DNA from: an uncultured Acetatifactor sp.
GTDB taxonomy: Bacteria; Bacillota; Clostridia; Lachnospirales; Lachnospiraceae
DNA length: 64,000 nucleotides
Assembly: GCA_910584865.1 (NCBI GenBank)
Contig: CAJUCE010000027.1
Location: forward strand, 3,284 to 67,283
Reading direction: 5' to 3'
This document shows, one piece after another, positions 10,075-18,181 of the stretch. Positions within the stretch are counted from its first letter, which is position 1. Every line of letters starts with the position of its first letter. A program made the translations under genes and the position numbers. The notes under the pieces were generated by a model. It did no database searches. It saw only the letters and a list, made by a program, of their open reading frames with translations, and had not been told where the DNA came from.

Positions 10075-10644
10075 ATGAACGATTATAAAATGAATTTCTA
10101 TGTGGATTATATCAACCGGAATGTGCTGAACCGGATCAATTACGCACGTCTCCAGGAAGATTACCAGACAGAGGAAAAGGCATATGCCAAAAGTGTTCTG
10201 AACGCTCTCCACCAGGGTGTGATGGAAGTGTACGGCACGGAAACTTTTGACTATGACACGCTGGAAGAGGACTTTGTCCTTCTGCCGGGAGTGCTGCAGT
10301 CCAGGAAGAGCGGCAATATCTGTGTTGCCCTTCTGGAACTGGATTTATCTTCATCCAGGGAACACTGGGGGACGGATTATCTGACAAAGTACGGCTGTAT
10401 CAATCCCCGTGAAGAGGAAATGCCGGATGCAGTGCGCCGGTTCTTGAAAGAGACCTACGGAACCTATGATTATGGTTACACGGCAACCCTCACGGATGAT
10501 ATCCATGTGGATAAGGAGCGCCTGCCGGATGCGCTGAAGGAGATTCTGGCGGATTTTCGGAACCATGTATTTGTGCCGTGCAGCCGGGAGGAAGTGTCAG
10601 AAAATCTCCTGGATTATACGGAGGACGGGGATATGGAAAGGTAG
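10075..10644 (+). CDS. Hypothetical ICE protein with C-terminal MER tail
   Basis: Encodes 189 residues, soluble and acidic, no recognised domain. The chosen ATG follows AAAGGGGG with a short spacer; an in-frame ATG 60 nt upstream would add residues that look like translated intergenic sequence. The body contains several Tyr/Asp-rich stretches (for example DYDTLEEDF), and the protein ends EDGDMER. It is followed after six bases by the DUF4314 gene, so the pair is very probably cotranscribed. The role cannot be inferred from sequence. Confidence 0.75.
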   Translation: MNDYKMNFYVDYINRNVLNRINYARLQEDYQTEEKAYAKSVLNALHQGVMEVYGTETFDYDTLEEDFVLLPGVLQSRKSGNICVALLELDLSSSREHWGTDYLTKYGCINPREEEMPDAVRRFLKETYGTYDYGYTATLTDDIHVDKERLPDALKEILADFRNHVFVPCSREEVSENLLDYTEDGDMER

Positions 10645-10650
10645 GCAGTT

Positions 10651-10938
10651 ATGGCAGGATGGAAAACGCAGGCGGAGGTTGCAGCGATACGGAAGCGGTA
10701 TCCCGCAGGTTCTCGGATAGAATTGGATTACATGAACGAGCAGGGTATGCCGCCCGGACTGAAAGGGATTGTGAAGTCTGTGGACGATGCGGGACAGCTG
10801 CATATGATCTGGGAGAACGGCAGGTCCCTGGCTCTTGTGCCGGGCGAGGACCGGTTCCACCGGCTGCCGGAGCCGCAGGCGGAGAAAGAGGCAGGAAAGG
10901 AAGTGCTGTCAGGGGAAACAGAAGAAATGGAGCGGTGA
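10651..10938 (+). CDS. DUF4314 domain protein
   Basis: A 95-residue protein matching the DUF4314 pattern: an N-terminal RKRYPAGSRIELDYM segment, then a compact beta-rich domain with GLKGIVKSVDD, IWENGRSLALV and GEDRFHRL. The fold resembles small SH3-like barrels that regulate or bind nucleic acid, but the family has no established function that I know of. It starts six bases after the preceding gene. The C-terminus is GETEEMER, the same type of ending as several neighbours, although 150 nt without a gene follow, so the ending is not explained by coupling to a downstream start. Confidence 0.85.
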   Translation: MAGWKTQAEVAAIRKRYPAGSRIELDYMNEQGMPPGLKGIVKSVDDAGQLHMIWENGRSLALVPGEDRFHRLPEPQAEKEAGKEVLSGETEEMER

Positions 10939-11089
10939 AAAAGGCGGAGGCATTGAAGAAAGGCAGCCGGTCTGTTATACTGGAATTATCCGACAGGTGT
11001 TTTGGTGCAGGTAAGGCTTTCAATATGGCCTGTTGCATAACCGGAACAGGAAAGCCTGCCGGAAATAAGAGCCGGGAGGTAAATGCAGG

Positions 11090-11290
11090 ATGGCAGAGGA
11101 AAAGCGGAAAGAGACAGATGAAGAATTGATGGAGCGTTTTGACAGCTTTGTCAAGGCGGCTATCTTGGAAGAAGGGAATAAACTGCGGGCAGAGAAGGGG
11201 TATCCGCTTTTGACGGAAGAGGATATGGCGGATGTGGATACGCTTTCTGGCCTGAAAGAACGCTTTGGAGCAAAGGAGGATAACCGATGA
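11090..11290 (+). CDS. Small acidic hypothetical protein
   Basis: Encodes 66 residues, highly charged and predicted helical (MAEEKRKETDEELMERF). A GGGAGG ribosome-binding site precedes the ATG by about ten bases. The stop overlaps the start of the flavin reductase gene (ATGA), so the two are translationally coupled. No known domain is seen. It could be a small partner of the flavoprotein, but nothing in the sequence proves this. Confidence 0.65.
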   Translation: MAEEKRKETDEELMERFDSFVKAAILEEGNKLRAEKGYPLLTEEDMADVDTLSGLKERFGAKEDNR

Positions 11291-11847
11291 GGAAGAATTT
11301 TGGAGCGAAGCCGTGGACGTATCCGCAGCCGGTATTTATCATTGCAACCTATGGGGAGGACGGGACGCCGGACGCCATGAACGCCGCATGGGGAGGCATC
11401 AGTGATGACACCCAGATTTCCATGTGTCTTTCCGCAGAGCATAAGACAGTGGCAAATATCCTGGCTCGTGGCGCTTTTACGGTGAGCATGGCGGATGCGG
11501 CCCATGTGGCAGAGTGCGATTATGTTGGGATTGAGTCCGCAAACAAGGTGCCAAACAAGCTGGCAAAGGCAGGGTTCCATACGGAAAAGGCGGAACATGT
11601 GGACGCTCCCATTATTGTGGAACTTCCCATGTCAGTGGAGTGCAGGCTGATAAGCTACGATGAGGAGACCTGCAGGCTGGTGGGCGAGATTGTCAATGTT
11701 TCGGCGGATGAAAAGATCCTGGACGAAAACGGGAAGATTGATCCGGCAAAGCTGGAACCCATTGTGTTTGACCCGGTGAACAACGCATACCTGAAATTGG
11801 GCGAAAAGGTGGGGAACGCTTTCAAAGATGGAATGAAGCTGAAATAA
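11287..11847 (+). CDS. Flavin reductase-like (flavoredoxin) protein
   Basis: A 186-residue FMN-binding split-barrel protein of the flavin reductase/flavoredoxin family. The N-terminus KPWTYPQPVFIIATY, the AAWGGIS loop, and the AHVAECDYVGIESANKVPNK segment are characteristic. The family reduces or carries flavin in the cytoplasm, often as a partner of flavin-dependent oxidoreductases. It is a metabolic cargo gene in an otherwise mobility-related operon and is coupled to the 66-residue protein upstream. A second flavoprotein lies 1.8 kb downstream, so the two may be parts of one redox cargo. Confidence 0.88.
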   Translation: MRKNFGAKPWTYPQPVFIIATYGEDGTPDAMNAAWGGISDDTQISMCLSAEHKTVANILARGAFTVSMADAAHVAECDYVGIESANKVPNKLAKAGFHTEKAEHVDAPIIVELPMSVECRLISYDEETCRLVGEIVNVSADEKILDENGKIDPAKLEPIVFDPVNNAYLKLGEKVGNAFKDGMKLK

Positions 11848-11960
11848 CGGCAGATGTAACAGAAAAATAAAACAGAATAACAACTCAGTGCAGGGCGCTG
11901 GCGAGATGGATGAGAAACCATTTTGCCGGCGCTTTTTCTGGTTACAGGGAGGTGACGGTT

Positions 11961-13007
11961 ATGGACAGACAAACAGCCATGAGGCGGCGTCCCATGCCTT
12001 TTACGGAAGAGCAGATGAAGCAGGTCTTTGACACCAATATCATAGATTTCGCTGTCAGCCACGGCTTTGAGGTGGAGAAAGGCGACCGGAATACGGTCCA
12101 TGTGAAGCACAGCGGTGGTCTCTACCTGTTCCGGCACGGGCGGGGGTATTACCAGTTTGCCGGGGAGAAGAGCGGGAACATTATCCAGTTTGCCCAGGAA
12201 TACCTGGGGGCTGCAGACTTCAAAAGTGCGGTGGAGATGATCCTGGGCTGCCGCGCCTACGAGCAGACAGAACATTATGTGACACCGGTGGAGAAGAAGC
12301 CCAGAGGGGAACTGGTGCTGCCGCCGAAAGATAAGGATTTTAACCGAACCATCGCTTATCTGACCCGCACCCGTGGCATTGACAGTGAGATCGTGTATGC
12401 CATGATCAACCAGAACAAAATCTATCAGGCAGTCACACAGAAAAATGGGTATACCTTCCGGAACTGTGCTTTTGTAGGCTATGACGGGGAAGGAAAGCCC
12501 CGGTATTGTGCGCTCCGTTCTCCCAGCAGTGACAGGAAGTTCCGGCAGGATATGGAGAACTCCGACAAGACTTACGGCTTCTGCATGGAGGGGCGCTCTG
12601 ACCGGGTGTATGAGTTTGAGGCACCCATTGACGCCATGAGCCATGCGACCCTGTGCAAGCTGTACGGCATCGACTGGCGGGAGGATCACCGGGTGGCGGA
12701 GGGATGCCTGTCGGATAAGGCCCTTTCCCGCTATTTGAAGAGCCACCCGGAGATCCGGGAGATTGTATTCTGCTATGACAATGACGTGGACGGGAAGGAT
12801 GCAAACGGGCAGCCCCGCAACCATGGGCAGATACAGGCGAACCAGTCAGCGGAGGCTTTTGCAAAGGCGGGATATAAAGTGTTTATCCAGACCCCGCAGA
12901 CAAAGGACTTTAATGAAGATTTACTCACATTCCGGGAAATGTCAGCCAGGAGCAGGGACGGCCCTGAGAGAGCTGAAGCGGAGGAGTTGGAAGCGGCATA
13001 TCCCTGA
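11961..13007 (+). CDS. DUF3991/TOPRIM domain protein (primase-like)
   Basis: A 348-residue protein with an N-terminal degenerate CHC2-zinc-finger-like segment (IIDFAVSHGFEVEKG ... LFRHGRGYYQF ... SGNIIQFAQEY), a central DUF3991 region, and a C-terminal TOPRIM domain with the acidic motif FCYDNDVDGKD at about residues 270-280. This layout is typical of ICE and plasmid proteins related to the N-terminal half of DnaG primases; nucleic-acid synthesis or binding during transfer is the usual assumption. The ATG follows AGGGAGGTGACGGTT. The stop overlaps an ATG of the next frame, but the next gene probably starts slightly further downstream. Confidence 0.88.
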   Translation: MDRQTAMRRRPMPFTEEQMKQVFDTNIIDFAVSHGFEVEKGDRNTVHVKHSGGLYLFRHGRGYYQFAGEKSGNIIQFAQEYLGAADFKSAVEMILGCRAYEQTEHYVTPVEKKPRGELVLPPKDKDFNRTIAYLTRTRGIDSEIVYAMINQNKIYQAVTQKNGYTFRNCAFVGYDGEGKPRYCALRSPSSDRKFRQDMENSDKTYGFCMEGRSDRVYEFEAPIDAMSHATLCKLYGIDWREDHRVAEGCLSDKALSRYLKSHPEIREIVFCYDNDVDGKDANGQPRNHGQIQANQSAEAFAKAGYKVFIQTPQTKDFNEDLLTFREMSARSRDGPERAEAEELEAAYP

Positions 13008-13024
13008 TGTCGGAAAGGAGGCAT

Positions 13025-13396
13025 ATGAGGCCGGTTTATGTGTGCCAGCTGGAAGAGCGGAAACAGATGGAGATCCGGAAACTGCTGGAGGGGTTGATCC
13101 TCCATGGCTGCGGCGGCGATAAGTCCGAAGTGGAGCGGTATTACGGCATGAGTTTTGAGGAGGCCGTACAGAACGGCATGGATTCTAAGATTGTAGATCT
13201 GGACTACCTCATGGTGTTCTATGCCGAGGAATATAACTCTGGAAAAGCGGATGAAGAGTTCCGTCTGACGGATGCCGCCGTGATCTCCAGTATTTTAAAG
13301 GAGGCGAGAAAAGTTGATGATGTACCGCCGTTTGTCTATCCCTGCGGTCGTCCGGAGGACAGGATGGAACTGCAGGAAGATGAGTGGGAGCGGTAG
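13025..13396 (+). CDS. Hypothetical ICE protein with WER tail
   Basis: Encodes 123 soluble residues, no recognised domain. The ATG is chosen because it follows AAAGGAGG by four bases; an ATG overlapping the upstream stop would add six residues. The middle (GDKSEVERYYGMSFEEAVQNGM) looks like a compact helical domain. It ends LQEDEWER, one of the recurrent (M/W/L)ER C-termini in this element. Directly follows the TOPRIM gene, hence probably in the same operon. Confidence 0.72.
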   Translation: MRPVYVCQLEERKQMEIRKLLEGLILHGCGGDKSEVERYYGMSFEEAVQNGMDSKIVDLDYLMVFYAEEYNSGKADEEFRLTDAAVISSILKEARKVDDVPPFVYPCGRPEDRMELQEDEWER

Positions 13397-13409
13397 AACG
13401 GAGATGTGT

Positions 13410-13529
13410 ATGAAAGTGGTTTTGATTGGAGTTCTGGCAGTTGTGGGGATTTCTGTGTTTGTGGTACTTGCCCTTGCCCACGGGGAGAGGGTGTGCAGGG
13501 AGATCAGCGACCTTTTGGAACGGTATTGA
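13410..13529 (+). CDS. Small single-pass membrane peptide
   Basis: A 39-residue peptide whose first 20 residues form a hydrophobic helix (KVVLIGVLAVVGISVFVV), followed by a charged tail ending LLERY. The ATG is six bases after GGAG; another ATG two codons upstream is too close to it. It begins 13 bases after the preceding gene. Small membrane peptides are common in ICE operons; this one could be a membrane anchor or a toxin-like peptide, but there is no specific evidence. Confidence 0.45.
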   Translation: MKVVLIGVLAVVGISVFVVLALAHGERVCREISDLLERY

Positions 13530-13562
13530 GGGATATTTGAAGAAATATTTCCAAAGCATACT

Positions 13563-13590
13563 TTGTGCAGGTCCGGATCTGTGCTATACT
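13563..13590 (+). promoter_or_regulatory. Predicted extended -10 sigma-A promoter for the flavodoxin-like gene
   Basis: A -35-like TTGTGC is separated by 16 bases from TATACT, which is preceded by the extended -10 TG. It lies about 35 bases upstream of the flavodoxin-family start, in a short AT-rich gap after the small membrane peptide. It would give the redox cargo gene its own transcript. Confidence 0.5.
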
Positions 13591-13625
13591 TAAGGGCAGA
13601 TAATCAGAAACCGGAGGAAATGCGG

Positions 13626-14210
13626 ATGAAGAAGATACTTGTGATACAGGGCGGCGGCAGGGCAAAGGGAAACACTGCTCAGCTTGTCAACAGCTTTGTG
13701 GCCGGGGCAGAAGAAAGCGGACATTCCGTAGAAGTGCTCTCGCTTTTAAAGAATGAGGTCAAGGGCTGCCTGGGTTGTAATGCCTGCCGGTATGGGAAAC
13801 CCTGCATCCAGAAAGACGCTTTTAATGACCTTGTGCCGAAGATCAAGGATGCAGACTGTATTGTGTTTGCTTCCCCTCTGTACTTCTGGACGGTATCTGC
13901 CAGAATAAAGGCATTTATCGAACGGTTTTACTGTATTGCAGAGGAAGATCCCAACCCGCCGCTTGGCAGGTATGAGAAGTACCCCATAAAGGACTGCGCC
14001 CTGCTGATGACATCAGCGGATGATTTTTTCTGGACGTTTGAGCAGGCGGTATCGTATTATCAGTTTGCACTTGTCAATTACATCGGCTTTCATGACAGGG
14101 GCATGGTGCTTGCCGGTGGATGCGGGGATACCAATGGCAGGCCGCAGATTGACAAGACAGCACATTTGCAGGAAGCGTATGAATTTGGCAGAAATATCTA
14201 CCCCAGATAA
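13626..14210 (+). CDS. Flavodoxin-family NAD(P)H oxidoreductase
   Basis: A 194-residue protein of the NADPH-dependent FMN reductase/flavodoxin-like fold. The N-terminal strand ILVIQGGGRAKGNTAQL binds the FMN phosphate; a Cys motif GCLGCNACRYGKPC (about residues 47-60) is typical of the iron-sulfur flavoprotein and related quinone-reductase subfamily; ASPLYFWTVSARIKAFIER is the conserved isoalloxazine-binding region. GGAGG lies eight bases before the ATG. It has its own predicted promoter and no obvious role in conjugation, so it is probably cargo acting in cytoplasmic redox or detoxification reactions. Confidence 0.87.
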   Translation: MKKILVIQGGGRAKGNTAQLVNSFVAGAEESGHSVEVLSLLKNEVKGCLGCNACRYGKPCIQKDAFNDLVPKIKDADCIVFASPLYFWTVSARIKAFIERFYCIAEEDPNPPLGRYEKYPIKDCALLMTSADDFFWTFEQAVSYYQFALVNYIGFHDRGMVLAGGCGDTNGRPQIDKTAHLQEAYEFGRNIYPR

Positions 14211-14251
14211 GAGGTATTTCTGAATATCAAAATTTATGGAGAAAGTCAGAT

Positions 14252-14968
14252 TTGGAAGCAAGATATCATATGACAAGGGAAGAGACGCTCTTTGTTGTCA
14301 GACGGAATATCGTGGACTATATCTGGAAGAGCGCAAGGCTGGAGGGGCTGCCTGTGACCTACCCGGACACAGAGGCCATCTATAATGGTATGGGCGTCCA
14401 TGGGGTGAAGGTATCCGATATTGTGGCGGTGAATAATCTGAAACACGCATGGCAGTTTGTGCTGGATAAGTTGGACGAGCCTGCTGATTATCCCTTTGTC
14501 TGTAAGGTGAACCAGTGCGTGGGCGGAAACAGCCTGATTAACCGGGCGGGGTATCTGCGGAACGTGGCAGTGAGCATGGTTGGTACAACGTGGAAGCCGG
14601 ATATGCCCATAGAATCCCAGATCAAAGAGGAAATGGCGGAAATAGGACAGATAGAGAACCCGACAGACCGGGCGCTGACCATGATGCTCTACCTTGTGCG
14701 GAAGCAGATGTTTCTGGATGGCAGCAAAAGGACATCCATGCTGGCAGGCAACCATGTGATGATTTCAAACGGGTGCGGCATCATATCCGTCCCCATTGAA
14801 CTGCAGCCAGCTTTTACGGGGCTGTTGATACGGTTTTATGAATCCAATGACATGACAGAGATCAAACAGTTTCTGTATGAGAACTGTATTGATGGTATTG
14901 AATTTACCCCTTTGCCGGAGCAGGAAGCAGAGCATGGGCGGGAGAACCTGCAGGGATGGGAGCGGTAA
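14252..14968 (+). CDS. Fic/DOC-family protein with atypical active-site motif
   Basis: A 238-residue Fic-fold protein. Fic enzymes transfer AMP or other phosphate-containing groups to protein hydroxyls using an HPFx(D/E)GNGR loop. Here the aligned loop is QMFLDGSKRTS, so the catalytic His is Gln and the Asn is Ser, although D-G and K-R remain. Related Firmicute proteins also carry a non-His residue here (recalled, not checked), so activity may be altered rather than lost. The TTG start has GGAGAAAG upstream; ATG at 14270 is an alternative. It ends ENLQGWER. A terminator-like hairpin follows. It may be an element-encoded modifier of donor or recipient proteins. Confidence 0.8.
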   Translation: MEARYHMTREETLFVVRRNIVDYIWKSARLEGLPVTYPDTEAIYNGMGVHGVKVSDIVAVNNLKHAWQFVLDKLDEPADYPFVCKVNQCVGGNSLINRAGYLRNVAVSMVGTTWKPDMPIESQIKEEMAEIGQIENPTDRALTMMLYLVRKQMFLDGSKRTSMLAGNHVMISNGCGIISVPIELQPAFTGLLIRFYESNDMTEIKQFLYENCIDGIEFTPLPEQEAEHGRENLQGWER

Positions 14969-14976
14969 AACAAAAC

Positions 14977-15034
14977 AGCGAAAAGATTTCAGTGGAAGTA
15001 TCGTGGGGAGACCATGGTACTTCCTTTTTTCGCT
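14977..15034 (+). terminator. Composite hairpin terminator after the Fic gene
   Basis: GGAAGTA at 14994-15000 pairs with TACTTCC at 15018-15024 and is followed by six Ts. An outer pair, AGCGAAAA at 14977-14984 with TTTTCGCT at 15027-15034, extends the fold. This fits a Rho-independent terminator and marks the end of the first ICE operon. Confidence 0.6.
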
Positions 15035-15057
15035 TTTCGGGAGCGGAGCGACCTCTG

Positions 15058-15167
15058 CCCCGCCGCCAGCGGTGGGGACATACGCTCAAAATCGGAGATT
15101 TTGGAGTTAAGGCAGGAATAGGTTTGTGAAACAAACCGGGGAAACACCGTACAGGCAAAGCCTGTAC
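15058..15167. other. Tandem short-loop hairpins; candidate origin-of-transfer region
   Basis: Four inverted repeats with two- or three-base loops lie in 110 bp: 15058-15077 (nine pairs with one G-T), 15087-15103 (CAAAATC/GATTTTG), 15121-15137 (GGTTTGT/ACAAACC) and 15149-15167 (GTACAGGC/GCCTGTAC). No plausible gene covers them. The block sits just upstream of the ribbon-helix-helix gene and 3.5 kb upstream of the relaxase, where an oriT is often found. A structured RNA or attenuator is the alternative. The remaining sequence up to 15264 shows nothing else. Confidence 0.4.
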
Positions 15168-15264
15168 CCTTGTTAAACATCAAACGGTGCTGTTAAAAAT
15201 TGATTAAAGAGAAGATAGAAGGCAGGGGGCAGGCGGCAGTGGATATCTGCCGCCCGCTACAGGT

Positions 15265-15636
15265 TCAGGTATTGTTTTTGGAGGACATTAGCTGTTCGGC
15301 CAGAGGCCGGTACTCCGGCAGCTTTAAAAGGAATGGTTCCAGGCGCCGTTTAAGTTCGGCAATCTCCAGAGGATTGGCGTTTGGCAGGCCGTCCTCATTT
15401 CCGGTCAGTTCAAAAACATCCAGGGAGATTTCAGAGAACAGCTTTTCAAACAGTTCCTCACCGGTCTCTATGAGATAGGCATCCGGGTCAAGGCCTGTTT
15501 CAGAAGGAGTGAGGTCAAGATAGAGATATCCGGCTTTCTCTGACCATACGATATCCAGATGTGTACTGGCATGGATGTAATCTTTGAATACGGCTATGAT
15601 ACGTTCCAGTTCTTCTTTTGCTTCTTTTTTCCGCAT
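15265..15636 (-). CDS. Hypothetical protein on the minus strand
   Basis: Encodes 123 residues, acidic and helical, starting MRKKEAKEELERI. The start is set at an ATG preceded by GAAAGGAAAAAACT; the frame is open further upstream but without a ribosome-binding site. It is transcribed divergently from the ribbon-helix-helix gene and towards the hairpin block. Similar small proteins with an IVWSEKAGYLYLDL-type segment occur in clostridial genomes, but I know of no function. Confidence 0.65.
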   Translation of the reverse strand: MRKKEAKEELERIIAVFKDYIHASTHLDIVWSEKAGYLYLDLTPSETGLDPDAYLIETGEELFEKLFSEISLDVFELTGNEDGLPNANPLEIAELKRRLEPFLLKLPEYRPLAEQLMSSKNNT

Positions 15637-15771
15637 AGTTTTTTCCTTTCTGTGTCCCGGCAGTATCTGGTTCCGGGATACAGGGATATGATACCGCAGG
15701 ACTGGAAAAAAGGGAATGTACTGGGAAGTGCGGGCAGGACACAAAATAATTCACATACGAGGAGGGAAGCT

Positions 15772-16248
15772 ATGGCAAAGCGGGACGACCGCATCATCAC
15801 TTCGGTCTATCTGACAAAAGAGATGTGCAGCCAGATTGACAGGATGGCGGACAGGGAGCATATCTCCCGGAATGAACAGATCCGGCGCTATATTGAGAAA
15901 GGGCTGGCCGTGGAGGGGTATAGTCAGGATATCGACCTGATCGCAGGCATCATCAGGCAGGAGGTGCAGGCGGTCTATCACATTGAGGACATTAAGGCGG
16001 TGGTGGAACAGCAGGCCAACCGTATTGCAAAGATGCACATGAAATCCGGCAAGGTGGATGCGGCGGCCTTTTTCCTGCTGGTCAAGGTGCTGATGAACGT
16101 GGCCCATGAGGGGACGGAGGAACAGTTCGATCAGATGCTGTCGGAGGCGGTGGCTCTGGGGGTGGACTATATGCAAAAGAAGGACTTCCAGATTAACAGC
16201 TTTCTGTCGGACAGCGGCAACCTGCGCCGGATTGCGGATAAATTATGA
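15772..16248 (+). CDS. Ribbon-helix-helix DNA-binding protein, probable relaxosome accessory
   Basis: A 158-residue protein whose N-terminus (DRIITSVYLTKEMCSQIDRMADREHISRNEQIRRYIEKGL) has the beta-helix-helix pattern of CopG/Arc-type repressors and plasmid mobilisation accessory proteins. The rest is a helical domain. GGAGGGAAGCT precedes the ATG. It overlaps the next gene by four bases. Position between the hairpin block and the relaxase suggests a MobC-like role, binding near oriT or repressing the mobilisation operon. A plain transcriptional repressor is the alternative. Confidence 0.75.
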   Translation: MAKRDDRIITSVYLTKEMCSQIDRMADREHISRNEQIRRYIEKGLAVEGYSQDIDLIAGIIRQEVQAVYHIEDIKAVVEQQANRIAKMHMKSGKVDAAAFFLLVKVLMNVAHEGTEEQFDQMLSEAVALGVDYMQKKDFQINSFLSDSGNLRRIADKL

Positions 16249-17606
16249 CCGGGGCAGGTAGAAAGATGGGGCTGTACCAGGGCCGCATCTTCTGGAGCGG
16301 CAGCGTCAGCCTGGTGGATGGAAGGATTGAAGAGCCCCATACCCTGCAGGAGGCACAGGCGGCAGATTTCCACCACACGTTTTACTTCTCACCGGAGCAG
16401 GCATTAAAGATAGACGATGGAGAGTGCGGGTTTTTCTGGATTTCGGAAGATGGGGAGGTGGAGGCGGAATGGAGGGAATCCCTGGGCAGGGACATTATTG
16501 GCAGTATTAAGGAACAGATTACAGTCATTGAGTGGATGGAATCCATGGGAAATAAGGCTGATGAAAATGAACAGGAAAGGGAAAGAGAAGATATGACAGG
16601 TTTTGAAAAATTTCAGCAGAAAATAAAGGACGGGATTCTTGACTATCTGCCAGAGGAATACCAGGGCGCAATGGTGGATATCGTCCATGTACAGAAAAAT
16701 AATGATCAGGACAAAGTGGGAATGGCCATAAGAAAGGATGGCCAGACGGTGGCCGCCACGGTGTATCTGGAACGATATTACGCAGAATTTCCGGAATGGG
16801 TTTCAGAACAGACCATATTTAAAACACTTGCGGAGGAGTATCTGGAGGCACAGGCGGAACTGTCACAGATAGAAGCCATGGCAGACGCTGTAAAAGATTA
16901 TGATTCTGTCAGGAGCAACATCCGGATCCAGGTGGTGAACAGAGAAACAAACCAGGAGAGCCTGCGGCACTGCCCCAAAAAAGAAATTGAAGGCACGGAT
17001 CTTCTGGCAGTGTTCCGTGTCATGTTTTATAACCAGGGGAGAGAGTGTGCCAGTGCGCTGATAACAGACGCAGTTATGGAAAAATGGGATACAGATCTGG
17101 ATTCCCTGTATGAGACTGCTTTGAAAAACACGGTAGATCAGGCTCCTGCACAGATCAACAGCATGATGTCTATGCTTTTTGAAGGTGAGGAACCTCTGGA
17201 ACCGGGAGAGGTATTCCGTGAGGAAGGACTGTATATCCTGTCAAATCCGCAAAAAAACAATGGAGCGGCCGTCATATTGTATCCGGGGCTTCTGCAGTCC
17301 ATCGCAGAGGCTGCTCAGTCCAGCTTTTATATCCTGCCCAGCAGTATCCATGAAGTGTTGCTTATGAAAGAAGGGAACGGTATGGATGCAAAGGAACTGC
17401 AGAGCATGGTGATGGAGATTAACCAGAATGAAGTAGCGCCCCAGGAAGTTCTGTCAAATCAGGTGTATTTTTATGACGGAAAAGAGCAGAAGATTTCTCT
17501 GGCTTTGTCCCCGGAGGAAACCAGGGAGCTGGCCGGTAACATGGAAATGGCTTCTGCCGGACATGGGAAAATGACAGAAAGCATGGAAGAGGAAATGGAG
17601 AGATAG
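16245..17606 (+). CDS. Fusion of an uncharacterised N-terminal domain with a DUF5688 domain
   Basis: A 453-residue protein. Residues 1-115 form a small domain (MGLYQGRIFWSGSVSLVDG ... EEAEWRESL-like) ending in a Glu/Arg-rich linker. A second module starts at MTGFEKFQQKIKDGIL (about residue 116) and matches DUF5688: a central LLAVFRVMFYN segment, LYILSNPQKNNGAAVILYPG, and FYILPSSIHEVLLM are diagnostic. DUF5688 has no known function but is very common in Lachnospiraceae ICEs and prophages. The ATG at the domain junction suggests an ancestral gene fusion. It is translationally coupled to the ribbon-helix-helix gene and ends SMEEEMER. Confidence 0.8.
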   Translation: MTGAGRKMGLYQGRIFWSGSVSLVDGRIEEPHTLQEAQAADFHHTFYFSPEQALKIDDGECGFFWISEDGEVEAEWRESLGRDIIGSIKEQITVIEWMESMGNKADENEQEREREDMTGFEKFQQKIKDGILDYLPEEYQGAMVDIVHVQKNNDQDKVGMAIRKDGQTVAATVYLERYYAEFPEWVSEQTIFKTLAEEYLEAQAELSQIEAMADAVKDYDSVRSNIRIQVVNRETNQESLRHCPKKEIEGTDLLAVFRVMFYNQGRECASALITDAVMEKWDTDLDSLYETALKNTVDQAPAQINSMMSMLFEGEEPLEPGEVFREEGLYILSNPQKNNGAAVILYPGLLQSIAEAAQSSFYILPSSIHEVLLMKEGNGMDAKELQSMVMEINQNEVAPQEVLSNQVYFYDGKEQKISLALSPEETRELAGNMEMASAGHGKMTESMEEEMER

Positions 17607-17615
17607 GAGGGAGCC

Positions 17616-18170
17616 ATGGATCAGGCACAACGTTATAAGGAGCTGGCCGCACGGACGGAGGGAAAGACGCTGGATTCCTCTTACCATGCGGCCTTTTATC
17701 TGCTCTCCTGCGAGCATGGGATATTTGATGTGGCAAAGAAGCATGTAAACGCTATGGGTATCGGGTTTGACGGCCTGAAACGCGCTATGCGGGGTTTTGA
17801 CGAGACCAGCCTGCAGGTGGTGGAGATCGCTCATAACCTGTTTAAGTGGACGGGGAAGTGTAAGGTGACGCCTTTTGATATTTCCCGCATGGGATATCCT
17901 TATATGGAACAGGTCTGTAATGCCATCTGGATTGCGTCCGGTGAGGTGAAAGTGCAGATACGGGACGCAGAGAACGGGGAGCCGAAACTGCTTCTGGACA
18001 GCAGGCCGTATCAACGGACACAGCGGCTGCACAGCAGGATGGAACAGATGTACACGGAGATGCTGGAGGGATCGTCCGATGATATGGGAATGGGGCTGGG
18101 GGAGCAGAATGGAGAGACAGGTTTTGAAATGTTTGGGGAGCCGGACGAGGACATGGAAATGGAACGGTAA
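17616..18170 (+). CDS. Conserved ICE protein, resembles DUF6075
   Basis: Encodes 184 residues. The order SSYHAAFYLLSCEHGIF, then LQVVEIAHNLFKW, then DISRMGYPYMEQVCNAIWIAS resembles the DUF6075 pattern as I remember it, a family of unknown function in clostridial mobile elements. The rest is a flexible acidic, Met-rich tail ending DEDMEMER. AGGAGGGAGCC precedes the ATG, ten bases after the DUF5688 gene, so it belongs to the mobilisation operon. No catalytic motif is apparent. Confidence 0.72.
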   Translation: MDQAQRYKELAARTEGKTLDSSYHAAFYLLSCEHGIFDVAKKHVNAMGIGFDGLKRAMRGFDETSLQVVEIAHNLFKWTGKCKVTPFDISRMGYPYMEQVCNAIWIASGEVKVQIRDAENGEPKLLLDSRPYQRTQRLHSRMEQMYTEMLEGSSDDMGMGLGEQNGETGFEMFGEPDEDMEMER

Positions 18171-18181
18171 AGGGGGCACAG

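Noticed and set aside
10578..11129. 183-codon plus-strand open frame
   Set aside because: Overlaps the DUF4314 gene in another frame; Gly/Arg/Ser-rich without domain or ribosome-binding site.
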